64,000 nt of DNA from Corynebacterium alimapuense (GTDB taxonomy: Bacteria; Actinomycetota; Actinomycetes; Mycobacteriales; Mycobacteriaceae), in NCBI RefSeq assembly GCF_003716585.1, contig NZ_PTJO01000005.1, positions 248,001 to 312,000 on the forward strand. Direction: 5' to 3'. This document shows, piece after piece, positions 56,346 to 63,949 of this stretch (position 1 is its first letter; each line of letters begins with the position of its first letter). The notes under the pieces are model-generated. The model was not told the DNA's origin. It saw only the letters and a list, made by a program, of their open reading frames with translations, and ran no database searches. Made by a program: the position numbers and the translations under genes.

Positions 56346-57311
56346 TTAGCCTATCGGTTTGATGGAAATATTATTGCGCTCGAGTTCATCTAAGTATTCC
56401 ATTACAGCTTCGAAGGTCTCCGGCAGATACATCCGGAGCACCATGTTCCAGCCCGTAACCGTACTCATATTATTGGGCATCCCTGGAGCATTGAAATGAA
56501 ACGTGTAAGTGCCATCGTCGTTCGCGCTAGCCGTGCGATGGTTGAGAGCATAATCCTCGGTGGCAATGAATGCATCAGGCCCATAAGTTGTCACCGAGAA
56601 GAAACCACCTTCGTCATACCTCAGTGGTGGAAGTTTCACGGTAATGGCAGACGGTTCTAAAGCTGCGGCAGTCGCTGGCGGGACAATTTTGGGATAATAG
56701 ATGGCATGCTCTTTTGGCAGCCCAGCCCATCCTCCTGCAGAAGCAATCAGGAACGGCCCTGGCTTGACCGTCTCTGCAGTTCCAAAAGCCTCCCAGGTAT
56801 CTACTGTCGAAGAAAGCAGCAGTAGTTCCATGCGGGTCGCGGCCAGTGATTCCGGATCAAAGCCTTTGGATACATAAGGCTTTGCCGAAGATGCTCGTAC
56901 CACATAGGCATCTTGGTGACGGTGAGCATCATAGAATCCGGCGCCGTTTTCCGGTCGAACTTCGGTGCGAATGTTCAACCACACGTGATGTCCTCGTGTG
57001 ACCATATCTGGGGTGATTGTCAGAGATTCACCCGGATATAGGTGCGCAAATGAATACTGATTTTCATCAATAACTTGGATAATCGAGTACCGATCCCAGG
57101 CTGGGTTAGCAAGGTATGCGCCTTCTGAGACATCGACAACGGCGTGGCTATAAAGGCAGTCTTTATTCTCGCGGATCACCACTTGGCTCTCAACCGTAGA
57201 AAATCCACGTGAATGGCGAATCGTGTTGACTGGATGCTCCTGCAAGTGATTGCGGAAGTAGTGATCCGTCTCAGCTACCGTAAAATTAGAACGATCTACC
57301 TTGATAGCCAT
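56346..57311 (-). CDS. DUF1214 (DUF1254-type) protein
   Basis: 321 residues. The C-terminal half matches DUF1214: LRYDEGGFFSVTTYGPDAF near residue 228, ALNHRTASANDDGTYTFHFNAP near 255 and NMVLRMYLPE near 292. The N-terminal half (YFRNHLQEHPVNTIRHSRGFSTVESQVVIRENKD) contains the end of the DUF1254-like region. Most family members are 400-500 residues and exported, but this one has no signal peptide. Stop abuts the GAP gene start. Function unknown. A perfect inverted repeat and a terminator precede it. Confidence 0.82.
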   Translation of the reverse strand: MAIKVDRSNFTVAETDHYFRNHLQEHPVNTIRHSRGFSTVESQVVIRENKDCLYSHAVVDVSEGAYLANPAWDRYSIIQVIDENQYSFAHLYPGESLTITPDMVTRGHHVWLNIRTEVRPENGAGFYDAHRHQDAYVVRASSAKPYVSKGFDPESLAATRMELLLLSSTVDTWEAFGTAETVKPGPFLIASAGGWAGLPKEHAIYYPKIVPPATAAALEPSAITVKLPPLRYDEGGFFSVTTYGPDAFIATEDYALNHRTASANDDGTYTFHFNAPGMPNNMSTVTGWNMVLRMYLPETFEAVMEYLDELERNNISIKPIG

Positions 57312-57443
57312 AAAGTGCCTTCCAATGAGGTTTCTGGATAATATAAATCAGCAATATCTAGCAATCTGGCACAGGCTGTGTCTTAGCCGCTAAATTAGCT
57401 CAGTTAACGCTCGCTAGGTGATAGGAAATACTACCCCCCTGAT

Positions 57444-57470
57444 GCTAGTTCAGCAGTGCGCTGAACTAGC
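57444..57470. promoter_or_regulatory. Perfect 11-bp inverted repeat upstream of the DUF1214-GAP operon
   Basis: GCTAGTTCAGC and its exact complement (57444-57454, 57460-57470) with a 5-nt spacer. It is about 130 bp before the DUF1214 start, on the far side of the GNAT terminator, so it is more likely an operator or leader structure than a second terminator. No T run follows on the minus strand. Confidence 0.55.
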
Positions 57471-57495
57471 AGTTAGACACAGATACACAAATAAA

Positions 57496-57533
57496 GGCCC
57501 AGTAGGGACACTGATCAGTGTCGCTACCGGGCC
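57496..57533 (-). terminator. Terminator of the GNAT gene
   Basis: Nearly complete 19-bp hairpin centred on the palindrome CACTGATCAGTG with two mismatches (outer arms GGCCC/GGGCC). On the minus strand it is followed by TTTATTTGTG, typical of an intrinsic terminator, 70 bp after the GNAT stop. Confidence 0.85.
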
Positions 57534-57602
57534 GGTTGATTATCTTGAAGTGATCATTTTCCATCTGGTACAGCCCTGGTAAGGCGTGCCAGCTGAGAAG
57601 TT

Positions 57603-58139
57603 CTAGTCCAGCTGCTCGTCTGGTTTCGGCAGCAGCTTTTCGTAGATATCGGTATCGCGCCAATGACCAGCCATCTCACCGTAAGTCATTTTGGCGAGGT
57701 GGTGATAGGTACCCACTTTCTCGAATCCACGAGATTTATGTAGAGCTGCCGAACCTTGATTTTCGGGGAATACCCACGCGTGGATGCCCCATTTGCCCAA
57801 CCGCTGGCACGTCTCGATCAGGTGGTCGAGCAATGCGCCGGCGACTCCACGCCCACGGGAATCCGGGTGGGTGTAGATGGAGTTTTCAACCACGCCGTGA
57901 AAGACCGAACGCGAGGAAATCGGAGCTGCTGCCACCCAACCCAAAATTTTCTCTGGGTCGTCCTTCTCAACCGCTACATACACCGACTCAAGAATCTTCG
58001 AGTTGACAAACTTCTTCCAAGTAGGTGCCTCCGTTTCATAGGTAGCATGCCCGGAGCCTAAGCCCATTTCATAGATTTCACGTACCTGTCCGTAGTCGGT
58101 AGAACGGATCGGACGCAACGTGAAGGTCGCTTCTGCCAT
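57603..58139 (-). CDS. GNAT acetyltransferase, phosphinothricin acetyltransferase-like
   Basis: 178-residue cytosolic acetyl-CoA-dependent N-acetyltransferase. N-terminal TLRPIRSTDYGQVREIYEMGL, the PAT-like TYETEAPTWKKF near residue 34, the acetyl-CoA loop DSRGRGVAGALLDHLIE near 93 and a C-terminal ALHKSRGFEKVGTYHHLAKMTYGEMAGHWRDTDIYEKLL match the Pat/Bar branch, which acts on phosphinothricin, methionine sulfone or similar amino acid analogues. The true substrate here is unknown. It has its own terminator; the phoH stop lies 58 bp upstream. Confidence 0.88.
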   Translation of the reverse strand: MAEATFTLRPIRSTDYGQVREIYEMGLGSGHATYETEAPTWKKFVNSKILESVYVAVEKDDPEKILGWVAAAPISSRSVFHGVVENSIYTHPDSRGRGVAGALLDHLIETCQRLGKWGIHAWVFPENQGSAALHKSRGFEKVGTYHHLAKMTYGEMAGHWRDTDIYEKLLPKPDEQLD

Positions 58140-58197
58140 GCCGGTTATTCTCCCCCACCTTTAGCCCCGCTCGCAAACCCAAGAGCAGAAATAGTCC

Positions 58198-59571
58198 CTA
58201 GCTATTGTCTTCTAACAACTCCGTGACCAGCTCAGCGATAGCTGATCGCTCAGAGCGTTCCAAAGTGATGTGCGCGAATAGTCGATGCCCTTTGAGCTTT
58301 TCGATGACCGCCTGTACCCCATCATGGCGACCAACCCTCAGGTTGTCGCGCTGGGCAATATCATGGGTAAGCACCACCCTGGAGCCTCGTCCTAGACGAG
58401 AAAGCACCGTCAACAAAACATTGCGCTCTAGGGACTGAGCTTCATCAACAATGACGAAGCAATCATGCAAACTGCGCCCCCGGATATGGGTCAATGGCAA
58501 GACTTCAATCAGTTCCCGTTCTTGGATCTCGGCCATAACATTTTCCGATACCAACCCCTCCAGCGTGTCGAATACCGCTTGGGACCAAGGGTTCATCTTC
58601 TCGCTTTCCGAGCCTGGTAAAAATCCCAGTTCCTGTCCACCGACTGCGTAGAGCGGACGGAAGACAATAATTCGCCGGTGTTCGTTGCGTTCTAGTACCG
58701 CCTCCAGCCCAGCGCACAGCGCCAGCGCTGACTTGCCGGTGCCCGCACGACCGCCGATAGAGATGATTCCCACCTCGCGATCTGCCAATAGATCAAGCCC
58801 GACTCTTTGCTCGGCGGATCTGCCCTGCAAACCAAAGGCCTGAGCGTCACCGCGAACCAACTGCACCCCACCATCTGGGCTCACCCGCCCTAGTGCGGAC
58901 TGAGTGGAGCTAATCAGCTTCATCCCGCAGTGCACCGGCAGCTCAGCCACGTAGTCACCGGTGTCAGTCACGACACTGTCATCGAGCTCTACTGAGCCCT
59001 CGCGGTAGAGCGTGTCAATGGTGGCTGAATCGGTATGCACGAGCGCCATTCCGGAATAGCCGGTGAGGATGACATCCTGGGCGTGGTATTCATCAGCAGA
59101 GATGCCCACTGCTCCAGCTTTGACCCGCAGCGGCACATCCTTGGTGACCAACGTGGTGTCATGGCCTTCGCGCTGTAGATTCAAAGCGCAGGCCAAGATG
59201 CGATGGTCGCCTTCAGTGCCCCGGAAAGCAGCCGGGAGGATTGATTGATCCTGGTGGTTGAGCTCAACGCGGAGGGTGCCGCCCTCGACGTTGGCAGGTA
59301 CCGGCTGGTCCAGCCCTTCATAGGTCTGACGCAGATCCTCGAGCAACCGCAATGCTTGGCGTGCGAACCAACCTAATTCCGGGTGGTGGCGTTTAGCTTC
59401 TAGTTCAGTAATGACCACCACGGGAAGCACCACCGCATGTTCGGCAAATTTTCGCAGCGCCCAAGGGTCCGACAACAGCACAGAAGTGTCGAGGACGTAG
59501 GTACGAATGCTGGTATCGCTGCGTTGATCTACTTCACGGTTGGGCAGGTAGTCGGTGGATGAGTCGAACAT
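58198..59571 (-). CDS. phoH2: PIN domain-PhoH ATPase (PhoH2-like RNase/helicase)
   Basis: 457 residues. N-terminal PIN nuclease domain: [17 protein letters not shown] near residue 24 (first acidic residue Asp28), [10 protein letters not shown] near 54, then acidic residues in [15 protein letters not shown]-terminal PhoH-like ATPase with Walker [13 protein letters not shown] near 273, FIVDEAQ-like [11 protein letters not shown] near 372 and [18 protein letters not shown]. Mycobacterial PhoH2 proteins of this type are sequence-specific RNA helicase-nucleases. GGGGAGC ahead of the ATG lies in the loop of a small hairpin that abuts the start. M. tuberculosis has phoH2 (Rv1095) near fum and glpX, as here. 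Confidence 0.92.
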   Translation of the reverse strand: MFDSSTDYLPNREVDQRSDTSIRTYVLDTSVLLSDPWALRKFAEHAVVLPVVVITELEAKRHHPELGWFARQALRLLEDLRQTYEGLDQPVPANVEGGTLRVELNHQDQSILPAAFRGTEGDHRILACALNLQREGHDTTLVTKDVPLRVKAGAVGISADEYHAQDVILTGYSGMALVHTDSATIDTLYREGSVELDDSVVTDTGDYVAELPVHCGMKLISSTQSALGRVSPDGGVQLVRGDAQAFGLQGRSAEQRVGLDLLADREVGIISIGGRAGTGKSALALCAGLEAVLERNEHRRIIVFRPLYAVGGQELGFLPGSESEKMNPWSQAVFDTLEGLVSENVMAEIQERELIEVLPLTHIRGRSLHDCFVIVDEAQSLERNVLLTVLSRLGRGSRVVLTHDIAQRDNLRVGRHDGVQAVIEKLKGHRLFAHITLERSERSAIAELVTELLEDNS

Positions 59572-59593
59572 GCTGGTTGCTCCCCATACCAGC
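59572..59593 (-). promoter_or_regulatory. Hairpin holding the phoH ribosome-binding site in its loop
   Basis: GCTGGT (59572-59577) pairs with ACCAGC (59588-59593), leaving a 10-nt loop that contains GGGGAGCA, the ribosome-binding site, and the stem ends next to the ATG. It could modulate initiation of phoH translation. A 6-bp stem is short enough to occur by chance. Confidence 0.4.
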
Positions 59594-59818
59594 AGTGACC
59601 GGGTACCCGAGTCACCGCTGCGGCTGCTCAGCGATCCTAGTAGGCGCGCACCGCCAGCGCCGGTACCAACTTCCAGCGGACGCGAGCCAGGCAGCGGGGT
59701 GGTCTTCTAGTGCCGCCCGGTTGCCCACAGACTAGCGTTTCCAAGTGGAAATTACCTGCGTGGAAGATGAACACTAGATGTTCTCCCCCACCGGAGCGGC
59801 CCCAGATTAAAAACCAAT
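59594..59818. other. Gap upstream of phoH, possible short leader ORF
   Basis: Mostly GC-rich, transcribed as the phoH leader. A 38-codon frame (59612-59728, minus, GTG start, beginning [14 protein letters not shown]) is present, and the phoH frame itself stays open for 44 codons upstream without an ATG, GTG or TTG. Neither can be called a gene from sequence alone. In mycobacteria phoH2 is preceded by a small unannotated antitoxin gene (phoAT), which is why this is recorded. Confidence 0.25.
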
Positions 59819-60523
59819 CTAGCGTGATCGCCTTCTAGGTTGAGAGCCACGCTTTCCACCGGAGCCCTTCTTGCTGCCTGGTTTAGCGCCGTGCTCAGCC
59901 GCTTTTTCTGCCCGTCGTTGCTGCTTAGCCAGTGCCTTTTCTCGGGCGGATCGCTTCGGTGCGACCTGCCGAGAAGAATTGGCGGTCCTGCCCTTGGCTA
60001 TCCCGACAAAATCCTGAATTGCTGCGCTATCGTCTTCCTGATGCCAGACCAGTGCGATCTGGGTGCGCCCGGCATTATCAGCCCGAAAGTCGCGATGCGC
60101 GATCTGTTTTCGGGACAGGACTTTGATCAATGGTCGTGGGGCAATGAGCACGCCAACATTGGCGGCGACCACCTGTAACCCGGCGCGCACGGCTTCTACA
60201 TCGACAAATTCACCGGCAGGCATCCGGTAGTTGATGATTTCTTCGGCGATGTCGTCCTCGCCCAGCGTCTCTAGGAGGGTGAGTTCATGGTCTTTGGGCA
60301 GCGCTACTCCCAGCGATTCTTCGTAGAGCTCCACCACATGGAAGCGCTCATCTACGCGCTCATCGGGCAGGCGGACAAGCGCTAGGGAGCAGCGATCGTC
60401 GATAAGCGCGGACAGCGGATCATCCGAGTTTTCGGCGAGCAATTTCCCGTGCCGAGTGCGCTCTTGGAAGCGAGCAAACCACTTTCCGGGCTCGGTCCCA
60501 GTGGCGAAACTAAAAGACAACAT
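59819..60523 (-). CDS. LysR-type substrate-binding domain protein without DNA-binding domain
   Basis: 234 residues from the ATG at 60523 (MLSFSFATGTEPGKWF). It matches only the effector-binding half of LysR regulators: LSFSFATGTEPGKWFARFQERTRHG, CSLALVRLPDERVDERFHVVELYEESLGVALPKDHEL, and VGVLIAPRPLIKVL. The usual N-terminal helix-turn-helix is missing. The last 50 residues are Lys/Arg/Ser-rich (KRSAREKALAKQQRRAEK, KPGSKKGSGGKRGSQPRRRS) and could bind nucleic acid or be disordered. It is divergent from the DUF5997 gene with only 24 nt between start codons, a pairing I recall in other Actinobacteria. -10 TATCAT lies 7 nt before the ATG: leaderless. Confidence 0.85.
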   Translation of the reverse strand: MLSFSFATGTEPGKWFARFQERTRHGKLLAENSDDPLSALIDDRCSLALVRLPDERVDERFHVVELYEESLGVALPKDHELTLLETLGEDDIAEEIINYRMPAGEFVDVEAVRAGLQVVAANVGVLIAPRPLIKVLSRKQIAHRDFRADNAGRTQIALVWHQEDDSAAIQDFVGIAKGRTANSSRQVAPKRSAREKALAKQQRRAEKAAEHGAKPGSKKGSGGKRGSQPRRRSR

Positions 60524-60530
60524 GGAGGTG

Positions 60531-60540
60531 ATGATACCGT
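60531..60540. promoter_or_regulatory. Overlapping divergent leaderless -10 elements
   Basis: Minus strand: TATCAT (60536-60531), 7 nt before the ATG at 60523. Plus strand: TACCGT (60535-60540), 7 nt before the GTG at 60548. The two hexamers share two bases, so the genes can only be fired in turn. -35 boxes are weak on both sides. Confidence 0.6.
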
Positions 60541-60547
60541 TGGCCCT

Positions 60548-60931
60548 GTGAATGAAGATTCTGCACGTCAGCCGTCCGGTACCGCGATGAAGCCGCAGAC
60601 CGCGGCAAAGAAGCTGGGTATCTACTTGCCCGCCACCCCGGATCAGTTCCAGACCAACGCCGTCACCCATGTCGAGCTCAAGCAATTGCTAGAGAATCCG
60701 CCAGAGTGGCTCAATGAGCTTCGTCGCACCGGCCCGCACCCGCGCCCGGTCGTGGCACAAAAGCTCGGCATTACTATCACTGCGCTCAAGCGCAATGAGC
60801 TCGATCAGCCGCTGACCACCGAGGAGATCAAGGCCTTGTTGGCTGATCAACCGGAGTGGCTGCGCGCTGCTCGTACGGCTTTGGCCGAGGGGCGCGACAA
60901 TGTCGCTGAGGAGACTGCCCCCGAGGCCTAA
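60548..60931 (+). CDS. DUF5997 family protein
   Basis: 127 residues from the GTG at 60548 (VNEDSARQPSGTAMKPQTAAKKLGIYLPATPDQF in overlapping parts). The core MKPQTAAKKLGIYLPA, FQTNAVTHVELKQLLENPPEWLNELRRTGPHPRPVVAQKLGI and a second repeat-like LADQPEWLRAARTAL belong to DUF5997, a family of unknown function conserved in Actinobacteria. The two NPPEWL/DQPEWL helices may be related repeats; the KLGI motifs resemble a helix-turn-helix. It may be a partner or regulator for the divergent LysR-domain protein. A strong terminator follows. Confidence 0.85.
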   Translation: MNEDSARQPSGTAMKPQTAAKKLGIYLPATPDQFQTNAVTHVELKQLLENPPEWLNELRRTGPHPRPVVAQKLGITITALKRNELDQPLTTEEIKALLADQPEWLRAARTALAEGRDNVAEETAPEA

Positions 60932-60953
60932 TCCAGGCCACCGTTAACCAGCT

Positions 60954-60992
60954 AAAGGCACCTGAGTGAGTAATTCTCGCTCAGGTGCCTTT
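60954..60992 (+). terminator. Intrinsic terminator of the DUF5997 gene
   Basis: Perfect 13-bp stem (60954-60966 with 60980-60992) followed by TTTATTTTT, 23 nt after the stop. The GH13 gene converges from the other side. Confidence 0.9.
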
Positions 60993-61043
60993 ATTTTTGC
61001 AGCTGCTAGGAATATCTAGCTTGCTGATAGCCGTTCAAGCGAC

Positions 61044-62246
61044 TCACCAACTATGGCGCAAGCTCTCCCCGTCATCAAAGGTCAGTTCCACTGATACCTC
61101 TGGGGCGAGTGAGATTCGTACGTCGAGGCGGTGCTCATTTTCGGTCACCGCATAGTGCAGTGTCTCGTTGGTCTTTTCTAAGGCCTCTACTCGGGCTCTG
61201 GTCAGCCAGCCGTGCCGGCGGCGCATCCCGATCAATTCGCGGTGCAGGTCATGCATCCACCCGCCTTGTTCGGCGAGCTGATTGGGGTATTCCGGCAGCG
61301 CTGGGCGCAGCGGGTCATCGGTAGCAAAGCCTTCGGCTTTGGCACCTCGGAAGGCTTGTTCATCGCCGTAGTAGATGCTGGGCACACCAGGCAGGGTAAG
61401 CAAAATCGTAGCGGCCACTGCAGCACCGGCATCCCCGACGACGCTGGCGATGCGGTCGACGTCGTGGTTTCCCACGAAGGTCTGCATATGACCACCTGCG
61501 ATAAATTCATCATGCCGGCCGATCGCATGCGCTAATTCCCAGAAGTTGACCTCCTTGATCGAGGACCAGATCGCCTTCCACAGCTCATATTGGGTGACGG
61601 TATCCAGGTGTCCATCGTTGATCAGCCCAAGGTAGTCACCGTGGATGATTTCGCCGAGGAATAGTACGTTCGGGTAGTTCTGACGCACCCGATCGGTCAC
61701 AGCTGCCCAGAAGGCGACGGGTACGGCATAGGCCACATCTAGACGCCAGCCAGCGATGCCACGAGCCAACCAATATTCCATCACTTCAGCCACTAAGTCC
61801 ACAGTCCGAGGATCGGAATGATCAAGCTCAACTAAGTCGCCGTGTCCTTCCCAACCCACGGGTTGGCCGGCATCGTCGCGTTTAATGGGGCCGTTGTCCG
61901 CGACCATCGGGTGATTGATGCTGACGTGGTTGAACACGCCGTCGAGAAGCAGGTTAATGCCGCGGTCACGGCAGGCATCAGCGAGAGCCAGGAAATCTTC
62001 CTCATCGCCTAATCGCGGGTCGATGCGGAAATAATCGAGGGTGTCATAGCCATGGGAATCCGAGGAAAAGATCGGCGCGAGCAGCAACGTATCGCAGCCA
62101 AGCTCCACGGCGTAGTCCAGCCAGTTAATCAAGCGCGGCAGGCGATGCGCCTGCGCACCCTCGGTACCCTGCCAATCACGAATCGGGGCGCCAGTGGCGC
62201 CGAGTGGGTAGACGTGCCAGATAACTGCATGGTCCAAAATGGTCAC
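61044..62246 (-). CDS. GH13 alpha-amylase family glycosidase
   Basis: 400-residue cytosolic enzyme with the catalytic (beta/alpha)8 barrel of family GH13. Conserved regions: LLLDGVFNHVS (region I), GWRLDVAYAV with nucleophile Asp (region II), FLGEIIHGDY with acid/base Glu (region III) and FVGNHDVDR with the transition-state stabilising Asp (region IV). It is short for the family (no N-domain), starting directly with VIWHVYPLGATGAP, and recalls small maltodextrin or trehalose-type hydrolases. AGGAGG stands 4 nt before the GTG. Divergent from a TetR gene with an inverted repeat between them, so its substrate or product may be the inducer. Confidence 0.9.
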   Translation of the reverse strand: MTILDHAVIWHVYPLGATGAPIRDWQGTEGAQAHRLPRLINWLDYAVELGCDTLLLAPIFSSDSHGYDTLDYFRIDPRLGDEEDFLALADACRDRGINLLLDGVFNHVSINHPMVADNGPIKRDDAGQPVGWEGHGDLVELDHSDPRTVDLVAEVMEYWLARGIAGWRLDVAYAVPVAFWAAVTDRVRQNYPNVLFLGEIIHGDYLGLINDGHLDTVTQYELWKAIWSSIKEVNFWELAHAIGRHDEFIAGGHMQTFVGNHDVDRIASVVGDAGAAVAATILLTLPGVPSIYYGDEQAFRGAKAEGFATDDPLRPALPEYPNQLAEQGGWMHDLHRELIGMRRRHGWLTRARVEALEKTNETLHYAVTENEHRLDVRISLAPEVSVELTFDDGESLRHSW

Positions 62247-62255
62247 GATTCCTCC

Positions 62256-62274
62256 TATTGAGTGTCTATCAATA
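62256..62274. promoter_or_regulatory. Candidate TetR operator upstream of the GH13 gene
   Basis: TATTGA and TCAATA (62256-62261, 62269-62274) form an inverted repeat with a 7-nt spacer just upstream of the GH13 ribosome-binding site; a further TTCAATAG copy lies at 62293-62300 beside the tetR -10. A repressor binding there could control both genes. Confidence 0.5.
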
Positions 62275-62304
62275 ACTGGTTACTGACTCTAGTTCAATAG
62301 CGGC

Positions 62305-62310
62305 TAGGAT
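62305..62310 (+). promoter_or_regulatory. -10 element TAGGAT, leaderless start of the second tetR
   Basis: TAGGAT ends 8 nt before the GTG at 62319. No ribosome-binding site is present. Confidence 0.5.
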
Positions 62311-62318
62311 TGTCAACC

Positions 62319-62921
62319 GTGAGTACTCGCAAGCGCCTAAGCACTACCGAACGCCGAGCCGTCATCTTGGAGGCCGCTCGGTCACATTTTTCTGCCGCCG
62401 CCTATCCAGAGGTCTCCGTCGCGGCGATCGCGAAAGATTCCGGAAGCTCACAAGCTCTAGTCTTCCACTACTTCGCATCCAAGGCGGGGCTTCAGGCCAC
62501 CGTCGTCAGCGAATCGCTGGCTCAACTCCGCCAGGCTCAGCTGTTGGCTGACTCTGCGCTTAGTCCGGGCACTTCCGCCCGCGACCGGATAAGAACACTC
62601 CTGCTCACCCATCTGGAGCACCTCGCAGCAGATCCCAACCTCATTCCGCGCACCGGCGAGCCCGCCACCACCCATCAGATCCGCGACCAGGCTCGATCCG
62701 ACTTGGTCGACTGGCTCAGCGAACTATTGGCGGTGACAGACTTCTCCCGCCATACCTGGGCGCTCTGGGGCTGGGCAGGCTTTCTCGAGCTAGTCGCCCG
62801 CCGCTGGGCGGAAGCAGGGTGCCCAGCAGATGAGCGTTTCCCGCTTATCGACGCCGCCCTTGGCGCCCTAGAAGGCGCCCTCGGCGATTGGTCGACCACC
62901 CCACAGTGGCCTCAAGCTTGA
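62319..62921 (+). CDS. TetR family regulator divergent from the GH13 gene
   Basis: 200 residues from the GTG at 62319 (VSTRKRLSTTERRAVILEAARSHFS); a TTG three codons earlier is possible. The DNA-binding domain contains YPEVSVAAIAKDSGSSQALVFHYFASKAGL (helix-turn-helix, recognition helix SSQALVFHYF near residue 49). The rest is the variable ligand-binding core with HTWALWGWAGFLELVARRW near 150. Candidate repressor of the GH13 gene and of itself through the TATTGA/TCAATA sites. Confidence 0.9.
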   Translation: MSTRKRLSTTERRAVILEAARSHFSAAAYPEVSVAAIAKDSGSSQALVFHYFASKAGLQATVVSESLAQLRQAQLLADSALSPGTSARDRIRTLLLTHLEHLAADPNLIPRTGEPATTHQIRDQARSDLVDWLSELLAVTDFSRHTWALWGWAGFLELVARRWAEAGCPADERFPLIDAALGALEGALGDWSTTPQWPQA

Positions 62922-62962
62922 TTCCCCCAGTCATGCTCACGCGACGATCATTGCTCCGAGAG

Positions 62963-63949
62963 CTAAATACAGCCACTCAATAGAGCGTTGGCATAAGAGC
63001 TCAACACCACGACGCTAACCACGCTGAGCACCATGAGCTGGATGGTCGCGGCAGCGGCAGGAAGCAGCCCGCATTGACCAATCGCAGGAGAGACCAAATG
63101 CGGAATCCGCTCCGGACCCGCGGCGGGAAGCGGGCCCGCAACCATCCCTGAAACACCTGTTGGCAATACCCGTTCACCAAGGATGAGCAGTGCGCGCACC
63201 AGTGCGGTAGTGCCCACCTTGGATCGTGCCTGATCATCGGCGGCAATCTCTAGATATGCGGGAATACCTGCGGCGGCTTCTCGGATGAAAGGAACCCAGC
63301 GCAATTGCGCAGCGATACTAGCAACCAGGTCAGCGATCAGATGGTGACGCTGTCGAAGATGGGCTTCCTCATGTTCCAAGACTGCTATCAATTCTTGTTT
63401 GTCTAGCCGCTCGCAGGCCCCAGTCGATAAAACAATGCCACCCTGGCCGCGGGAAAAGCTCAACGCCCACGTTGCCTCATCTGTGGCCAGCGCTACCTGA
63501 TAACCGTGGATCCACTGCCGAGAGCTCCCCGCTAGTACCACCCCTGCGAGCTCCCGAGAACGCCGAAGCCGAGAAAAATACTGTGCAGCCACCCCAGCAG
63601 TACCCAATGCTCCTGCAATTATCGGAAGCAGAAGGAAAGTCACCGAGGGGATCCCCGTCTCCACTGTGGTCAACGTGAAGGGGTTAGCTGCCGCCACACA
63701 TTGCTGGCACACCTGGGCCGCGCCCATCGGCAACACATCTGGACCAGTAACCACCCAGGCAAATGCGAGAACTACCGCTACTATCGCAGCTGGCCAGATC
63801 AAGACTCCCCCAAAGAGCAACGCAATGGCCAACCGAGGAAACCTAGCTAATACTGGCGCTCCTTTGCGCAGCGGAAGATGCCCAAACCAGCCGACGGCAA
63901 GCATTAAGACGCCAGCCAAGAGCACCCCTAGCGCCGCAGTCCCATTCAT
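62963..63949 (-). CDS. M56 family membrane metallopeptidase (BlaR1-like sensor without ligand domain)
   Basis: 328 residues. Several membrane helices (MNGTAALGVLLAGVLMLAVGWFG, IALLFGGVLIWPAAIVAVVLAF) surround a zinc protease domain with the HExxH motif as LEHEEAHLRQRHH near residue 191 and the usual upstream SRGQGGIVLSTGACERL. M56 proteins such as BlaR1 cleave the BlaI/MecI repressor when sensing a signal; this one has no penicillin-binding sensor domain, so the signal is unknown. ATG overlaps the stop of the BlaI-like gene by 3 nt, giving a repressor-protease pair. Confidence 0.88.
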   Translation of the reverse strand: MNGTAALGVLLAGVLMLAVGWFGHLPLRKGAPVLARFPRLAIALLFGGVLIWPAAIVAVVLAFAWVVTGPDVLPMGAAQVCQQCVAAANPFTLTTVETGIPSVTFLLLPIIAGALGTAGVAAQYFSRLRRSRELAGVVLAGSSRQWIHGYQVALATDEATWALSFSRGQGGIVLSTGACERLDKQELIAVLEHEEAHLRQRHHLIADLVASIAAQLRWVPFIREAAAGIPAYLEIAADDQARSKVGTTALVRALLILGERVLPTGVSGMVAGPLPAAGPERIPHLVSPAIGQCGLLPAAAATIQLMVLSVVSVVVLSSYANALLSGCI

